The translations under genes and the position numbers were made by a program. 58,147 nt of DNA from an uncultured Eubacteriales bacterium (GTDB lineage Bacteria > Bacillota > Clostridia > Oscillospirales > CAG-272). The notes under the pieces were generated by a model. The model searched no databases. It was not told the origin of the DNA and saw nothing but the letters and a program-made list of their open reading frames with translations. The DNA lies in contig UQXK01000005.1 of the NCBI GenBank assembly GCA_900544985.1, positions 1 to 58,147 of the forward strand. The letters are read 5' to 3'. Shown here in pieces: positions 26,692-34,478 of this stretch (positions within the stretch are counted from its first letter, which is position 1; each line of letters begins with the position of its first letter).

Positions 26692-26717
26692 AACCTTTTT
26701 GACTTTAAATGTGTCTA
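26692..26717 (+). promoter_or_regulatory. Candidate ECF-type autoregulatory promoter
   Basis: AACC (26692-26695), 17 bases, then GTCTA (26713-26717) is the classical layout of ECF sigma promoters (AAC at -35, GTC at -10). It stands about 70 bases before the ATG of an ECF sigma gene. No better TTGACA/TATAAT pair is visible there. Confidence 0.5.
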
Positions 26718-26783
26718 TATGTCAGATGCATCAAAACGAAGGCAAATTTGCCGTTTCAACCGGTTAAATCCGAAGGAGAAAAA

Positions 26784-29700
26784 ATGCCGTACCGTAACTT
26801 AAACGATGAAACTCTCGTCATGCTTACTCTTGCAGGAGAGCAACGCGCATATGAGGTGCTTGTGAACCGATATCAGAAGGCTGTTATTGCCTCGGCTTTT
26901 TCGGTGACACATAATTCTTTTCTTGCAGAAGACACCGCACAGGATGCTTTTGTAACTGCATGGATAAAGCTTGACACCCTGAATGAACCCGAAAAATTTG
27001 CAGCATGGATCTGCCGTATTGCTAAAAATTGCGGTATGAATATGCTCAGGCAGTATCGTGGCTTTTTATCACTTGATGCGGTAGAAAACTATGATATCGC
27101 GGGCGAAGATTCTCTTTCTCTGCAATATGAAAAATACGAAGAAACAGAGGAACTCGGAAAATCCATATCAAGACTTCCCGAAAAGGTAAAAAATATTATA
27201 AATCTTTACTATTTTCAGGGACTTTCGGTTGTGGAAATAGCGGATAAGTTAAGAATATCCCAGGGTACGGTGAAATCGGGGCTTCATGACGGACGCAAAA
27301 AAATCAGAAAGGAACTTTGTGCTATGAATGAAAAGTGGAACGATACCTTGGTTGAGAAAGTAATGAAAAAGGTAGAGGAACTCAAACTCTGGCAATTCAA
27401 AAACAGCAAAGACGGTTTTGAGACTATCTACAATGATGTACTCAGAGATGTGGAAGAATTACCGGAATCAGATAAAAAATACCATACCTTGGCTGATGTG
27501 CTTACACGTGGCTTCTGGTGGCTTCCGGGCGATAAAAATGACACTCTTTTCGCCAAAATCAAAGGAGCGGCTGAGCGGGGGCATAACGAAGATGTAATGG
27601 AATTTATCGCCACACGCGAAAGACAGCAGATTCCTTATTATAATAAACAAGGAAAAATCGAATTTATACGTGATAAACAAATACCGTACCTTGAAAAATC
27701 AGGATTTACAAAGGCTCTTGCAAAAGCGTGGTTTTGGCTTGGGCATTATTATTTTAGAGAGAATAAGTATAATGAGGGAATAGAAGCTACGGAAAAGACA
27801 AAAAAATTATTACCCCCGTCTGATCCCTATTACTCACTTGCCGTCAACACCCTTATGGTAGAAGAAAAGCTTATCGGTGAATTCAAAGAGAAGAATTCTA
27901 CCCGTTATCTGATCGACTGCCGTGCCGATGAGCTCAGATATTCGGATTCTTCGCTTCGGTATTGGAAAGAAGAGCAAATGGGCGAAGGATATTTGTATTC
28001 GGTCAGTTCCGATATTCACCGCATTTTCAGGACATCTTCTCTTTGCGACGGATTTTTCTATAATCAAGATCTTTCGGTCGGCGAATGCATGACCGGTTCC
28101 GACGGTACAACGCTGCGCTTTGAAAGCGACAATGAAAAAGTAGTCACACCCGCAGGTGTGTTTGAAGGCTGTCAGCTTTGGATAACAAAGCATTATGATA
28201 TATATACCGGAACTTCTGTCTATAAAGTTTACTACAAGGACGGTATCGGTATTGTAAAATATATTGCCGCAAATTGCGGTACCACTGATACCCGCTTGCT
28301 CGGAAAATATAATATTGTCGGCGGAGCGGGACTTTTGCCTATGCAAAAAGATAACATATGGGAATATGTGTCCGAATATGATCCGAAATATATGTATTCA
28401 GAGCTTTCCTGCCGTGTAGTCCATGCAGATGACAGATCTGTTATAATTGCATCCACCGATATTATAGAACGTTTCGGGTACGATGAAAATTCGTGGCAGG
28501 ATATGATCGAGCAGATCCGCAACGAATATTGGGATAAAGACGGCGATGGCGATATGCTTTGCGATGTTTCTTGTGCAGTAGAACGCGCAGAAGCTCTTGC
28601 AAAAACGCCTATGGAAAAAGCGCATACGAAAGCCGCGGCTTCGGTTATAAGAAGAATTATGGCTACCAACAAAACGCTGAATCCCGAGCGTACGGCGGAC
28701 GGTTATTGGAATTTCTTCGAATACCTTATGGTTCACAAAGAGGGCGGGCGTGTAAGTATAAATCGTAATTCCCGTTGGTCGTTTGAATTGAAGGGTTGGT
28801 GTGAAGGATGTGAACCGCTTTTCTGCAACCATATTTACGGAATTCTTCAAGAGGCGGGAAAATATTTATGGTCTGACGAGTGGAAGATCGGAAACGATTC
28901 TGTTGTTGAATATATTCTTTATGATCATTTGCCGTTAAAAGTAAAGATTTCTTGCACAGACGGCGGCAGTATAACAACGAAAGCGGGCACTTTTGAAAAC
29001 TGTCTGAAAATTTCATTTGATATTTCCGGCATGGACGAGAGCCACAGCTACCGCGGCGGTAAGAAAGAGTATTATTTTGCCGAAGGGATCGGTATTATCA
29101 AAGCGGTAAACGAGCTTGAAAACCTGAAAACCGCAACATATGAACTCTGTTCTTATGAAGGTAAGGGCGAAGGATATATGCCATTCTCGGACGGATTTGT
29201 CCGTAAATACGAAGCTGTCGATTTGACAGACGGGTTTTATGCGTCGTCCGAATATACCTATATTGAGGATGAAAACGGAGATCTTGTTATATTCGCTGAC
29301 AAATGCGGCATTAAAAATCATTTTGCTCCTATCACCATGTATAATGCTATTCAAGACGAGATCATAGAAGAAGAACTGTGGGAAGAGGGAAAGCGCAGCG
29401 AAAGCCGCCTTCGCCACGATGTGAATAATTTCAAAATATTACTCCATTTCCTCGGAAGACCCAGCAGGCACCTTGCTGCACCGCAAAAAGCGGCGGCGTG
29501 GAGCAAAAAGACTATCAAGATCGTCGAAGGACTGTCGAATGACGGAAAAGTTCCCGCGGCTTGGCTCGGATACTATTGGTATGCACATTTCCTTGCCGCG
29601 TGCAGGCTGTTCGGATGCGGCGAGGATAAAAAAGAAGAGGGCTATGCTTGCCTTGAAAAGGCATTTGAATTGTACCCTGCATGGAAAAATATACCCGACG

Positions 29701-29963
29701 GAGAACTTCTTGATGTCGGAGACGAGATGATTTACGGCGGCATTAAGCTTGTCAAGGGCAAAAAAATCATAGAATTGCCCGACGGTACAAGAGAGGGCAT
29801 TAACTATGGCGATATGTTCTATCGCAATGCCGAGCATATGTATTACGGCATGACGGCAAAGCGCGGTTGGGAATGGTTCAACTCTGTTCGCGAAGAAGAG
29901 CGCTTCAAGAAGTATATCGAGCGCGCAAAAACTTTGATGGAAAACGAAAAACATAATAAATAA
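26784..29963 (+). CDS. ECF-type sigma factor fused to a very long C-terminal sensor-like region
   Basis: Protein of 1059 residues. Residues 10-90 are sigma region 2 (LVNRYQKAVIASAF, AEDTAQDAFVTAW, KFAAWICRIAKN). Residues 125-178 are region 4 (RLPEKVKNIINLYYFQGLSVVEIADKLRIS in parts, GTVKSGLHDGRKKIRKEL). A usual ECF factor stops near 180. About 880 residues follow: a helical, TPR-like part (about 200-400), then beta-rich parts holding two copies of a module with T-x-AG-x-FE-x-C ... YY ... GIGI-(V/I)-K (about 449-495 and 726-775), and a helical tail. No membrane helix is seen, so the extension is cytoplasmic, and no anti-sigma gene is adjacent. The extension may replace an anti-sigma factor. 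AAGGAG precedes the ATG; an upstream frame to 26709 is not needed. Confidence 0.85.
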   Translation: MPYRNLNDETLVMLTLAGEQRAYEVLVNRYQKAVIASAFSVTHNSFLAEDTAQDAFVTAWIKLDTLNEPEKFAAWICRIAKNCGMNMLRQYRGFLSLDAVENYDIAGEDSLSLQYEKYEETEELGKSISRLPEKVKNIINLYYFQGLSVVEIADKLRISQGTVKSGLHDGRKKIRKELCAMNEKWNDTLVEKVMKKVEELKLWQFKNSKDGFETIYNDVLRDVEELPESDKKYHTLADVLTRGFWWLPGDKNDTLFAKIKGAAERGHNEDVMEFIATRERQQIPYYNKQGKIEFIRDKQIPYLEKSGFTKALAKAWFWLGHYYFRENKYNEGIEATEKTKKLLPPSDPYYSLAVNTLMVEEKLIGEFKEKNSTRYLIDCRADELRYSDSSLRYWKEEQMGEGYLYSVSSDIHRIFRTSSLCDGFFYNQDLSVGECMTGSDGTTLRFESDNEKVVTPAGVFEGCQLWITKHYDIYTGTSVYKVYYKDGIGIVKYIAANCGTTDTRLLGKYNIVGGAGLLPMQKDNIWEYVSEYDPKYMYSELSCRVVHADDRSVIIASTDIIERFGYDENSWQDMIEQIRNEYWDKDGDGDMLCDVSCAVERAEALAKTPMEKAHTKAAASVIRRIMATNKTLNPERTADGYWNFFEYLMVHKEGGRVSINRNSRWSFELKGWCEGCEPLFCNHIYGILQEAGKYLWSDEWKIGNDSVVEYILYDHLPLKVKISCTDGGSITTKAGTFENCLKISFDISGMDESHSYRGGKKEYYFAEGIGIIKAVNELENLKTATYELCSYEGKGEGYMPFSDGFVRKYEAVDLTDGFYASSEYTYIEDENGDLVIFADKCGIKNHFAPITMYNAIQDEIIEEELWEEGKRSESRLRHDVNNFKILLHFLGRPSRHLAAPQKAAAWSKKTIKIVEGLSNDGKVPAAWLGYYWYAHFLAACRLFGCGEDKKEEGYACLEKAFELYPAWKNIPDGELLDVGDEMIYGGIKLVKGKKIIELPDGTREGINYGDMFYRNAEHMYYGMTAKRGWEWFNSVREEERFKKYIERAKTLMENEKHNK

Positions 29964-29990
29964 TACTTCGCAATTGTTTTATTGTGAAAA

Positions 29991-30029
29991 AATATACCGC
30001 CGGGGACGCTTTGCCCTCGGCGGTATATT
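29991..30029. terminator. Hairpin between the sigma gene and the relBE locus
   Basis: AATATACCGCCG pairs with CGGCGGTATATT around a short loop. It lies between two convergent genes, without a clear T-run. Confidence 0.6.
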
Positions 30030-30046
30030 GATATTTGAAGATTATT

Positions 30047-30377
30047 TTACTTATATATTTCGCTTCTGTGCCCTATACTCAAAACTAAAATTATTACTTT
30101 ACTGTCTTCAATTTCGGCTATAATCCTGTAATATTATTACTTTACTGTCTTCAATTTCGGCTATAATCCTGTAATTTCCTACTCTGTATCTCCATTGACC
30201 GGACCTGTTTGCGGTTAGGCCTTTTCCGTGCAGTCTTGGATTTTCACATTTTTGCAAATTTTTATCTATCCACGCATAAATAAGTTTGCGAGTGTTTTTA
30301 TCCAGTTTTTTTAATTGTTTTATAGCCTGTTGTGTATATTCTACTGTGTATTCAGTCAAGGTCAAGCATTTTAGCAA
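30047..30377 (-). pseudogene. relE: RelE/YoeB-type toxin inactivated by a 43-bp tandem duplication
   Basis: The frame from 30377 encodes a ParE/RelE-fold ribosome-dependent RNase (YTQQAIKQLKKLD, RLHGKGLTANRSGQWRYRVGNYRIIAEI). It stops early at 30108 after 89 residues ending VIILQDYSRN. A 43-nt segment occurs twice in tandem (30090-30132 and 30133-30175). Removing one copy restores the reading frame to SKVIILVLSIGHRSEIYK with a stop at 30047-30049, the standard RelE C-terminus with its conserved Gly-His-Arg and Tyr. The duplication therefore frameshifts the gene and removes the catalytic tail. The toxin start overlaps the antitoxin end by 26 bases, the usual coupling. Confidence 0.88.
30090..30175. 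repeat. 43-bp perfect tandem duplication inside relE
   Basis: Two identical adjacent 43-nt copies beginning ATTATTACTTTACTG (30090-30132, 30133-30175). 43 is not a multiple of three, so the toxin frame is broken. The perfect identity indicates a recent event. Confidence 0.97.
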
Positions 30378-30573
30378 CTTCTTCGTGGGAATAAGTTACA
30401 GGATTTTTTTTGTATTCTGCAATAGCTTTTTCATATGCCTTTAAATCGTATTCATCTTCTATTTTTTCCATAACTGACTGTCTTATAAGTTCAGATATAG
30501 ATATTCCGTTCATTTCGGCATATTTTTTAAATAACATTGTATCTTCATCATTTAAACGTAAAGAAATAGTCAT
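30352..30573 (-). CDS. relB: RelB/DinJ-type antitoxin
   Basis: Antitoxin of 73 residues. The N-terminal ribbon-helix-helix (TISLRLNDEDTMLFKKYAEM, GISISELIRQSVMEKI) binds its operator; the acidic C-terminal tail (YDLKAYEKAIAEYKKNPVTY in part, KMLDLD) would neutralise the toxin. I chose the ATG at 30573 because AAAGGAG lies about nine bases upstream and the family starts there; a frame extending to 30627 would run through the promoter. The gene appears intact although the toxin is broken, which is the viable order of decay. Confidence 0.88.
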   Translation of the reverse strand: MTISLRLNDEDTMLFKKYAEMNGISISELIRQSVMEKIEDEYDLKAYEKAIAEYKKNPVTYSHEEVAKMLDLD

Positions 30574-30591
30574 ACTATACACTCCTTTCCT

Positions 30592-30627
30592 GTAATACAT
30601 TGTATTACTTTTTTCTATATTTGTCAA
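30592..30627 (-). promoter_or_regulatory. relBE promoter with overlapping operator palindrome
   Basis: On the minus strand TTGACA (30627-30622), a 17-base spacer and TACAAT (30604-30599). A perfect 8-1-8 palindrome (GTAATACA, T, TGTATTAC; 30592-30608) covers the -10 box, as expected for RHH-antitoxin autorepression. Confidence 0.8.
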
Positions 30628-30658
30628 TAGTATTTCCTTTTTTCAAAAAAATATAAAA

Positions 30659-30790
30659 ATGGTGTCGTCTGCACCTCTGTATGTGCGAGCCATTATGGGA
30701 AATGACAGCAACTACCGCATTATTGCGGCAAGGGCGTATAAACGCCCGAAGCCTTTAAAACAAAGCTTATTCAAAACCGCCGAAATATAA
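30659..30790 (+). CDS. Possible 43-residue protein or gene remnant
   Basis: Short frame starting MVSSAPLYVRAIMGND and ending KPLKQSLFKTAEI, basic in its second half. There is no ribosome binding site. It may be the tail of an older mobile-element gene or a chance frame; I do not recognise a family. Confidence 0.25.
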   Translation: MVSSAPLYVRAIMGNDSNYRIIAARAYKRPKPLKQSLFKTAEI

Positions 30791-30886
30791 TTATAGCAAA
30801 CTAAAAAACATCGGCAAAAAGCTATCGCCTCTTATTGCAAAATGGCGCGCGCAGCGCTAAAAAAACTAAAAAATTCAAACAAAAAT

Positions 30887-30914
30887 AAAGTCGGGAATTT
30901 AAACTCCCGACTTT
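30887..30914 (-). terminator. Terminator of the XRE regulator gene
   Basis: AAAGTCGGGA and TCCCGACTTT arms around a TTTAAA centre, T-rich on the minus strand. It lies immediately after the stop codon at 30918. Confidence 0.8.
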
Positions 30915-30917
30915 TGC

Positions 30918-31271
30918 TTATTTTTGAGTATTTACTATGTCTTTTAATTGTGACACCATTGTCTGCAATCCTTTTACTGCATTTATTATGTTTGTGTCAT
31001 CTGTTCCTTTTATTTTCTCTTCTGCATTTTTCATATCTTCTTCCCACTCTTCAAGAATTTTAAGCATGGAATCTTTTCCATGGTAAAAAACATTTCTTTG
31101 TAAGAGCATATCAATAGAACAATTAAAAATAAAAGACAATCTTACTAATTTTTCTATTGACGGTGCGTTTTCTCCTCTTTCGTATTGAGCATATGACGCT
31201 TGATTTATTTCCAACAATTCAGCTATTTCTTTTTGCGTCATATTATTCTTTTTTCTTAAAGCTTGCAACAT
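30918..31271 (-). CDS. XRE-family transcriptional regulator of the mobilisable island
   Basis: Protein of 117 residues. The N-terminal HTH_3 domain (LRKKNNMTQKEIAELLEINQ, ASYAQYERGENAPSIEKLVRL) takes up about 65 residues; the C-terminal part (about 75-117) is acidic and helical, probably for dimerisation. It is transcribed away from the mob genes, with the candidate oriT between them, so it may repress the mobilisation operon or set copy number. There is no clear ribosome site before the ATG at 31271, so the start is somewhat uncertain. It is followed by its own terminator. Confidence 0.85.
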   Translation of the reverse strand: MLQALRKKNNMTQKEIAELLEINQASYAQYERGENAPSIEKLVRLSFIFNCSIDMLLQRNVFYHGKDSMLKILEEWEEDMKNAEEKIKGTDDTNIINAVKGLQTMVSQLKDIVNTQK

Positions 31272-31294
31272 TTCCCCTAGGCTCTGTCTTATCC

Positions 31295-31375
31295 TGTAGC
31301 AAGCATAGCAAACGTGGCTACGCCCGCTTGCCGTCTTTGTGGGGACAAAGACATTTTAGGGAGACTCCCTAACAC
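31295..31375. other. Candidate origin of transfer (oriT)
   Basis: Three inverted repeats are stacked upstream of the MobC-like and relaxase genes: GTAGCAAGC/GCTAC...GCTTGC (31297-31331), GTCTTTGT-GGGG-ACAAAGAC (31333-31352) and TTAGGGAG-A-CTCCCTAA (31356-31372). Position between a regulator and mobC-mobA is where MOBP oriTs usually lie. The nick site cannot be assigned by eye. Confidence 0.55.
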
Positions 31376-31408
31376 CCTCGAACAAACAAATCAAAAATTA
31401 TGGAGGTA

Positions 31409-31678
31409 ATGATTATCGAAACAGAAAAGAAAGAAGAAATGATCCGTTTCAAGATTACTGCGGAGCAAAAAGCAAAAATCGAACTCGCCGCCAAAAAGCG
31501 AGGACTCACGGTCTCCGAGTATCTTCGCCAAACAGTGAATGCAAGATTTGGTCGTGAGCGTCCGATGGATTGGTATCCTACGGTAGCGCGGCTGGAAGAG
31601 ATCTGCGCGGGAGCGGATGGAGAAACGAGAACCGCACTTGTGGAACTTATCCGCGGACTTTACACGGGAGGTGCATAA
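31409..31678 (+). CDS. MobC-like ribbon-helix-helix relaxosome protein
   Basis: Basic protein of 89 residues. The N-terminal part MIRFKITAEQKAKIELAAKK followed by GLTVSEYLRQTVNARFG is a ribbon-helix-helix of the kind found in MobC accessory proteins that load the relaxase at oriT. The C-terminal half (YPTVARLEEICAGADGETRT) is helical. The start is uncertain: the ATG at 31409 has GGAGG only two bases upstream, and an in-frame ATG at 31400 has no ribosome site. Its stop overlaps the relaxase start (TAATG), so it is translated with it. Confidence 0.75.
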   Translation: MIIETEKKEEMIRFKITAEQKAKIELAAKKRGLTVSEYLRQTVNARFGRERPMDWYPTVARLEEICAGADGETRTALVELIRGLYTGGA

Positions 31679-33063
31679 TGGCAGTAACCTCAATATGGGC
31701 GGTACACCATTCTGTCAAGAACGTATTGGATTACGCTTCCAACCCCGATAAGACCGAGAATCCCAACGAGAACGATCTGTGTAAACTGATAGACTACGCC
31801 GAGAACCCTTTCAAAACGGAACAGCGCTATCTGATCAGCGGCGTGAACTGTCTGCCGGAGCTTGCTTATGAGCGGATGATGGAGACAAAACGCAGATACG
31901 GCAAGTACGGCGGCATCGTAGCCTATCACGGATATATGAGCTTTAAACCCGGCGAAGTTACGCCCGAACAATGCCACGCGCTCGGTATGCAACTTGCCAA
32001 GCGGTTATGGGGAGATCGTTTTGAAGTGCTTGTCGCCAGCCACAGAGATCACGACCATCTGCACAATCATTTCGTCGTGAACAGCGTGAGTTTTAAGGAC
32101 GGTGAGAAATTTCGTTGTCCGCCGTATTATCACGATCTTGTGATGGCTCCCGCGTCGGACAAACTCTGCATGGAATATGGTCTGTCAATCATAGAGAACC
32201 CAGAACGCAAACGCGCTCCCTACGTTGCGTATATGGCAGAGAAAAACGGCAAGCCGTCTCACCGTTCTATGCTCAAATTCGATATTGACGACGCTATCGC
32301 GGACTGTATCACGCCCGCACATTTCCGCATCGCGTTGGAACGGCGCGGTTACACCTATTTGCGCGGCAATGACTACAAACACCCTTGCGTGATGGCGAAA
32401 GGGTGGAAGCGTCCGGTCCGTATTGATAGTCTCGGTTCACGTTACACGACCGAAGCCATAGAGAAGCGGATATTGACACGTCGGGACTATAGCGCTCCGT
32501 ATCGACCGAAACGCCCGCCGATTTATGGCATTTTGGAACGCAGAAAACGGTATGAGCAACCGTCTACAATAGGACTGATCTTTATGATCGTACTTGAACT
32601 GTTTGGCGTTGATACAAGCGGAAAAGTTACGCGAAGTGATGACTATCAAGAACCGTTATCGCCTGCAATGCGTCAAGAGCAGATCTATATGGACAGATAT
32701 ATGCAGACGGTTAATCTCATCAACCGCAACGATCTCGGAACTGCCGACAAAGTACAAGCCTTCATTGAATCCAAAGAAGCAGAGATGACAGAACTGCTGA
32801 CCGCCAGAAGCAAGATCGATAACCGCCGCCGCGCTACTACGGAGGCCGAAAAAGAAAAATGTTCCCGCAAGCGAACTGCCATCACCGCCGAGATCAAGAA
32901 TCTCCGCCACGACATCAATTTGGCGAAAGGAATATTCCCGATGCTCGAAAATCTAAAAGAAAAGCTCCGTGTCGAAATGGAGACCGAACAAAAACTCTTC
33001 CCGCGAGAAACGGGAGCAAAAATCAACACAAAAATCAAAAGAAATGAGGACAGACAAAGATGA
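31678..33063 (+). CDS. MOBP-type relaxase (mobilisation nuclease)
   Basis: Relaxase of 461 residues that would nick oriT and lead the transferred strand. The N-terminal domain has the three-histidine metal motif HRDHDHLHNHFVVNSV (about residues 121-136), preceded by VAYHGYMSFKPGEVTPEQ. A catalytic tyrosine cannot be assigned safely; several lie in the first 110 residues. The C-terminal about 150 residues are charged and coiled-coil-like. GGGAGG lies eight bases upstream of the ATG. It overlaps parB by ATGA. No coupling protein, type IV secretion gene or integrase is in the window, so the element would need help to move. Confidence 0.88.
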   Translation: MAVTSIWAVHHSVKNVLDYASNPDKTENPNENDLCKLIDYAENPFKTEQRYLISGVNCLPELAYERMMETKRRYGKYGGIVAYHGYMSFKPGEVTPEQCHALGMQLAKRLWGDRFEVLVASHRDHDHLHNHFVVNSVSFKDGEKFRCPPYYHDLVMAPASDKLCMEYGLSIIENPERKRAPYVAYMAEKNGKPSHRSMLKFDIDDAIADCITPAHFRIALERRGYTYLRGNDYKHPCVMAKGWKRPVRIDSLGSRYTTEAIEKRILTRRDYSAPYRPKRPPIYGILERRKRYEQPSTIGLIFMIVLELFGVDTSGKVTRSDDYQEPLSPAMRQEQIYMDRYMQTVNLINRNDLGTADKVQAFIESKEAEMTELLTARSKIDNRRRATTEAEKEKCSRKRTAITAEIKNLRHDINLAKGIFPMLENLKEKLRVEMETEQKLFPRETGAKINTKIKRNEDRQR

Positions 33064-34025
33064 TTACAAATTCAAGTAAAAGAATCGAAAACACAATTAA
33101 CTACAATTTGAATATGTTTACCCCGATGCGCGACCATCCGTTTCAGGTTCGTGATGACAGCGATATGGAACAACTTATGGAGAGCATCAAGGAGTACGGC
33201 GTAATAGTGCCAATCCTTGTACGCCCCAATCCAAACAAAAATGGTCCTGCGTATGAGATCGTTTCCGGGCATCGACGATACGAGGCGTGCAGACGGCTTG
33301 GTATCGGGGATATTCCCGTAATCGTTCGTAACTTAGACGATGACGAGGCAATTTTGGCTATGGTGGATTCCAATCTCCATAGAGAACAATTACTGCCGTC
33401 AGAAAAAGCTTTTGCGTATAAGATGAAATTTGATGCATTGAAACGGCAGGGTGCGAGAAGCGATTTGACTTCGGAGCAAGTTGCACCGAAGTTATCCACC
33501 GAGATTATTGCGGAGCAGGAGAACACAAGCAAAGATACGATCAAGCGGTATATCCGTCTGACGAAACTCATTAAACCGCTTCTTGATTTGGTTGATGAGG
33601 GCGCGATTGCGTTGACGCCCGCTGAAAAGTTATCCTATCTCAAAGAGGAAGAACAGCTCGCTCTTGTCGAATTGATTCAGGATTACGAAGCCACGCCGTC
33701 ACTGTCGCAGGCTGTAAAACTGAAAGAAATGAGCGCAATGCAGATGTTGGACTCGGATATGATGTTTGAGGTGATGAGTCGTCCCAAGCCAAATCAGAAG
33801 GAAACGCTGAAATTGGATTTGGCTAAACTTCGCAATTTCTTTCCCGATTATACACCAAAAGATATGGAGAGCGCAATTCTGCAAATCCTTTCCGAGTGGC
33901 AAAGAAAAGAACAGAGCAAGCTGCAGAGCCGCAGCAGTTGGGAAGAGACGGGAGGTAATGCGATTGAAATTGGTGAAGCAAATTGTATATTATCTGTTGT
34001 GGGTCGTTCAGGATATAAGCGGTGA
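33060..34025 (+). CDS. ParB/RepB/Spo0J-family partition protein
   Basis: DNA-binding CTPase-family protein of 321 residues. The N-terminal ParB domain has HPFQVRDDSDMEQLMESI, VPILVRP, YEIVSGHRRYEACRRLG (GxRR box) and AMVDSNLHREQLLPSEKAFAY in two parts. The central HTH follows (about 135-200). The C-terminus is non-canonical and overlaps the next small gene by 68 bases. There is no parA partner; ParB without ParA beside a relaxase is common in Clostridia mobilisable elements and need not mean plasmid partition. It is the third gene of the mob operon. Confidence 0.88.
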   Translation: MITNSSKRIENTINYNLNMFTPMRDHPFQVRDDSDMEQLMESIKEYGVIVPILVRPNPNKNGPAYEIVSGHRRYEACRRLGIGDIPVIVRNLDDDEAILAMVDSNLHREQLLPSEKAFAYKMKFDALKRQGARSDLTSEQVAPKLSTEIIAEQENTSKDTIKRYIRLTKLIKPLLDLVDEGAIALTPAEKLSYLKEEEQLALVELIQDYEATPSLSQAVKLKEMSAMQMLDSDMMFEVMSRPKPNQKETLKLDLAKLRNFFPDYTPKDMESAILQILSEWQRKEQSKLQSRSSWEETGGNAIEIGEANCILSVVGRSGYKR

Positions 34026-34200
34026 ATATAAACCTCGCTCTTATCTTCCCAAATATGAGATTGAAGCAATCGTTCGCGCCTTCTATCCGGCGATAGCGGC
34101 GTTCTTTGAAACAGAGGAAGGAAACCGCGAATTTGAAGAATGGAAGGCAAAGAAAGGAACAGAAAAGTCATCGAAAAATCCCAAAGCGCAATCCGCATAA
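33958..34200 (+). CDS. Small protein of the mobilisable island
   Basis: Protein of 80 residues overlapping the end of parB in another frame. Its GGGAGG ribosome site lies inside parB, directly before ATG 33958 (spacing short, about 2-3 bases). The N-terminus (MRLKLVKQIVYYLLWVVQDI) is hydrophobic-amphipathic, the middle has YEIEAIVRAFYPAIAAFFET, and the tail is Lys-rich. I do not recognise a family. Coding overlap with a clear ribosome site and the position as last gene of the mob operon support it as real. Confidence 0.65.
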   Translation: MRLKLVKQIVYYLLWVVQDISGEYKPRSYLPKYEIEAIVRAFYPAIAAFFETEEGNREFEEWKAKKGTEKSSKNPKAQSA

Positions 34201-34265
34201 AAGGAAAACCTGTGCCGCATAGGCGACACAGGCATACATAAATATATTTGCTCATTAGTTTCATT

Positions 34266-34303
34266 TACGCGCCCAGCAAGAATTACTTGTCGAGCGCGTA
34301 TTT
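34266..34303 (+). terminator. Probable terminator of the mobilisation operon
   Basis: TACGCGC pairs with GCGCGTA, with an inner CAAG/CTTG pair, followed by TTTTC. A second hairpin, CCTGTG/CACAGG, lies just upstream near 34209-34233. Confidence 0.65.
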
Positions 34304-34324
34304 TCATCTGCTTTTCGGATATGT

Positions 34325-34375
34325 GTAAAAAACAAAGAATCCGAACGCATCCCCAATCAGGAATAAGTTCGGATT
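34325..34375 (-). terminator. Terminator of tRNA-Pro
   Basis: On the minus strand AATCCGAAC (34375-34367) pairs with GTTCGGATT (34346-34338), followed by CTTTGTTTTTT. It lies ten bases after the tRNA 3' end. Confidence 0.75.
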
Positions 34376-34384
34376 ATCTTTATT

Positions 34385-34460
34385 TGGTCTGAGTGACTGG
34401 ACTTGAACCAGCGGCCTCTACCACCCCAAGGTAGCGCGCTACCAACTGCGCCACACCCAG
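34385..34460 (-). tRNA. tRNA-Pro (anticodon GGG), CCA encoded
   Basis: Minus-strand cloverleaf: acceptor CTGGGTG/CACTCAG (one G-U), D stem GCGC/GCGC, anticodon stem CTACC/GGTAG with loop TTGGGGT (anticodon GGG), T stem GCTGG/CCAGT with TTCAAGT loop, discriminator A and encoded CCA. It decodes CCC and CCU. It has its own promoter and terminator. Confidence 0.95.
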
Positions 34461-34478
34461 ATAAGAAATAACTACCAT

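Noticed and set aside
33060..34025. Plasmid partition system
   Set aside because: ParB has no ParA partner and is embedded in a mob operon; partition cannot be claimed.
34385..34460. tRNA-Pro as the attachment site of the mobilisable island
   Set aside because: No second copy of the tRNA 3' end is visible on the far side of the island and no integrase is present.
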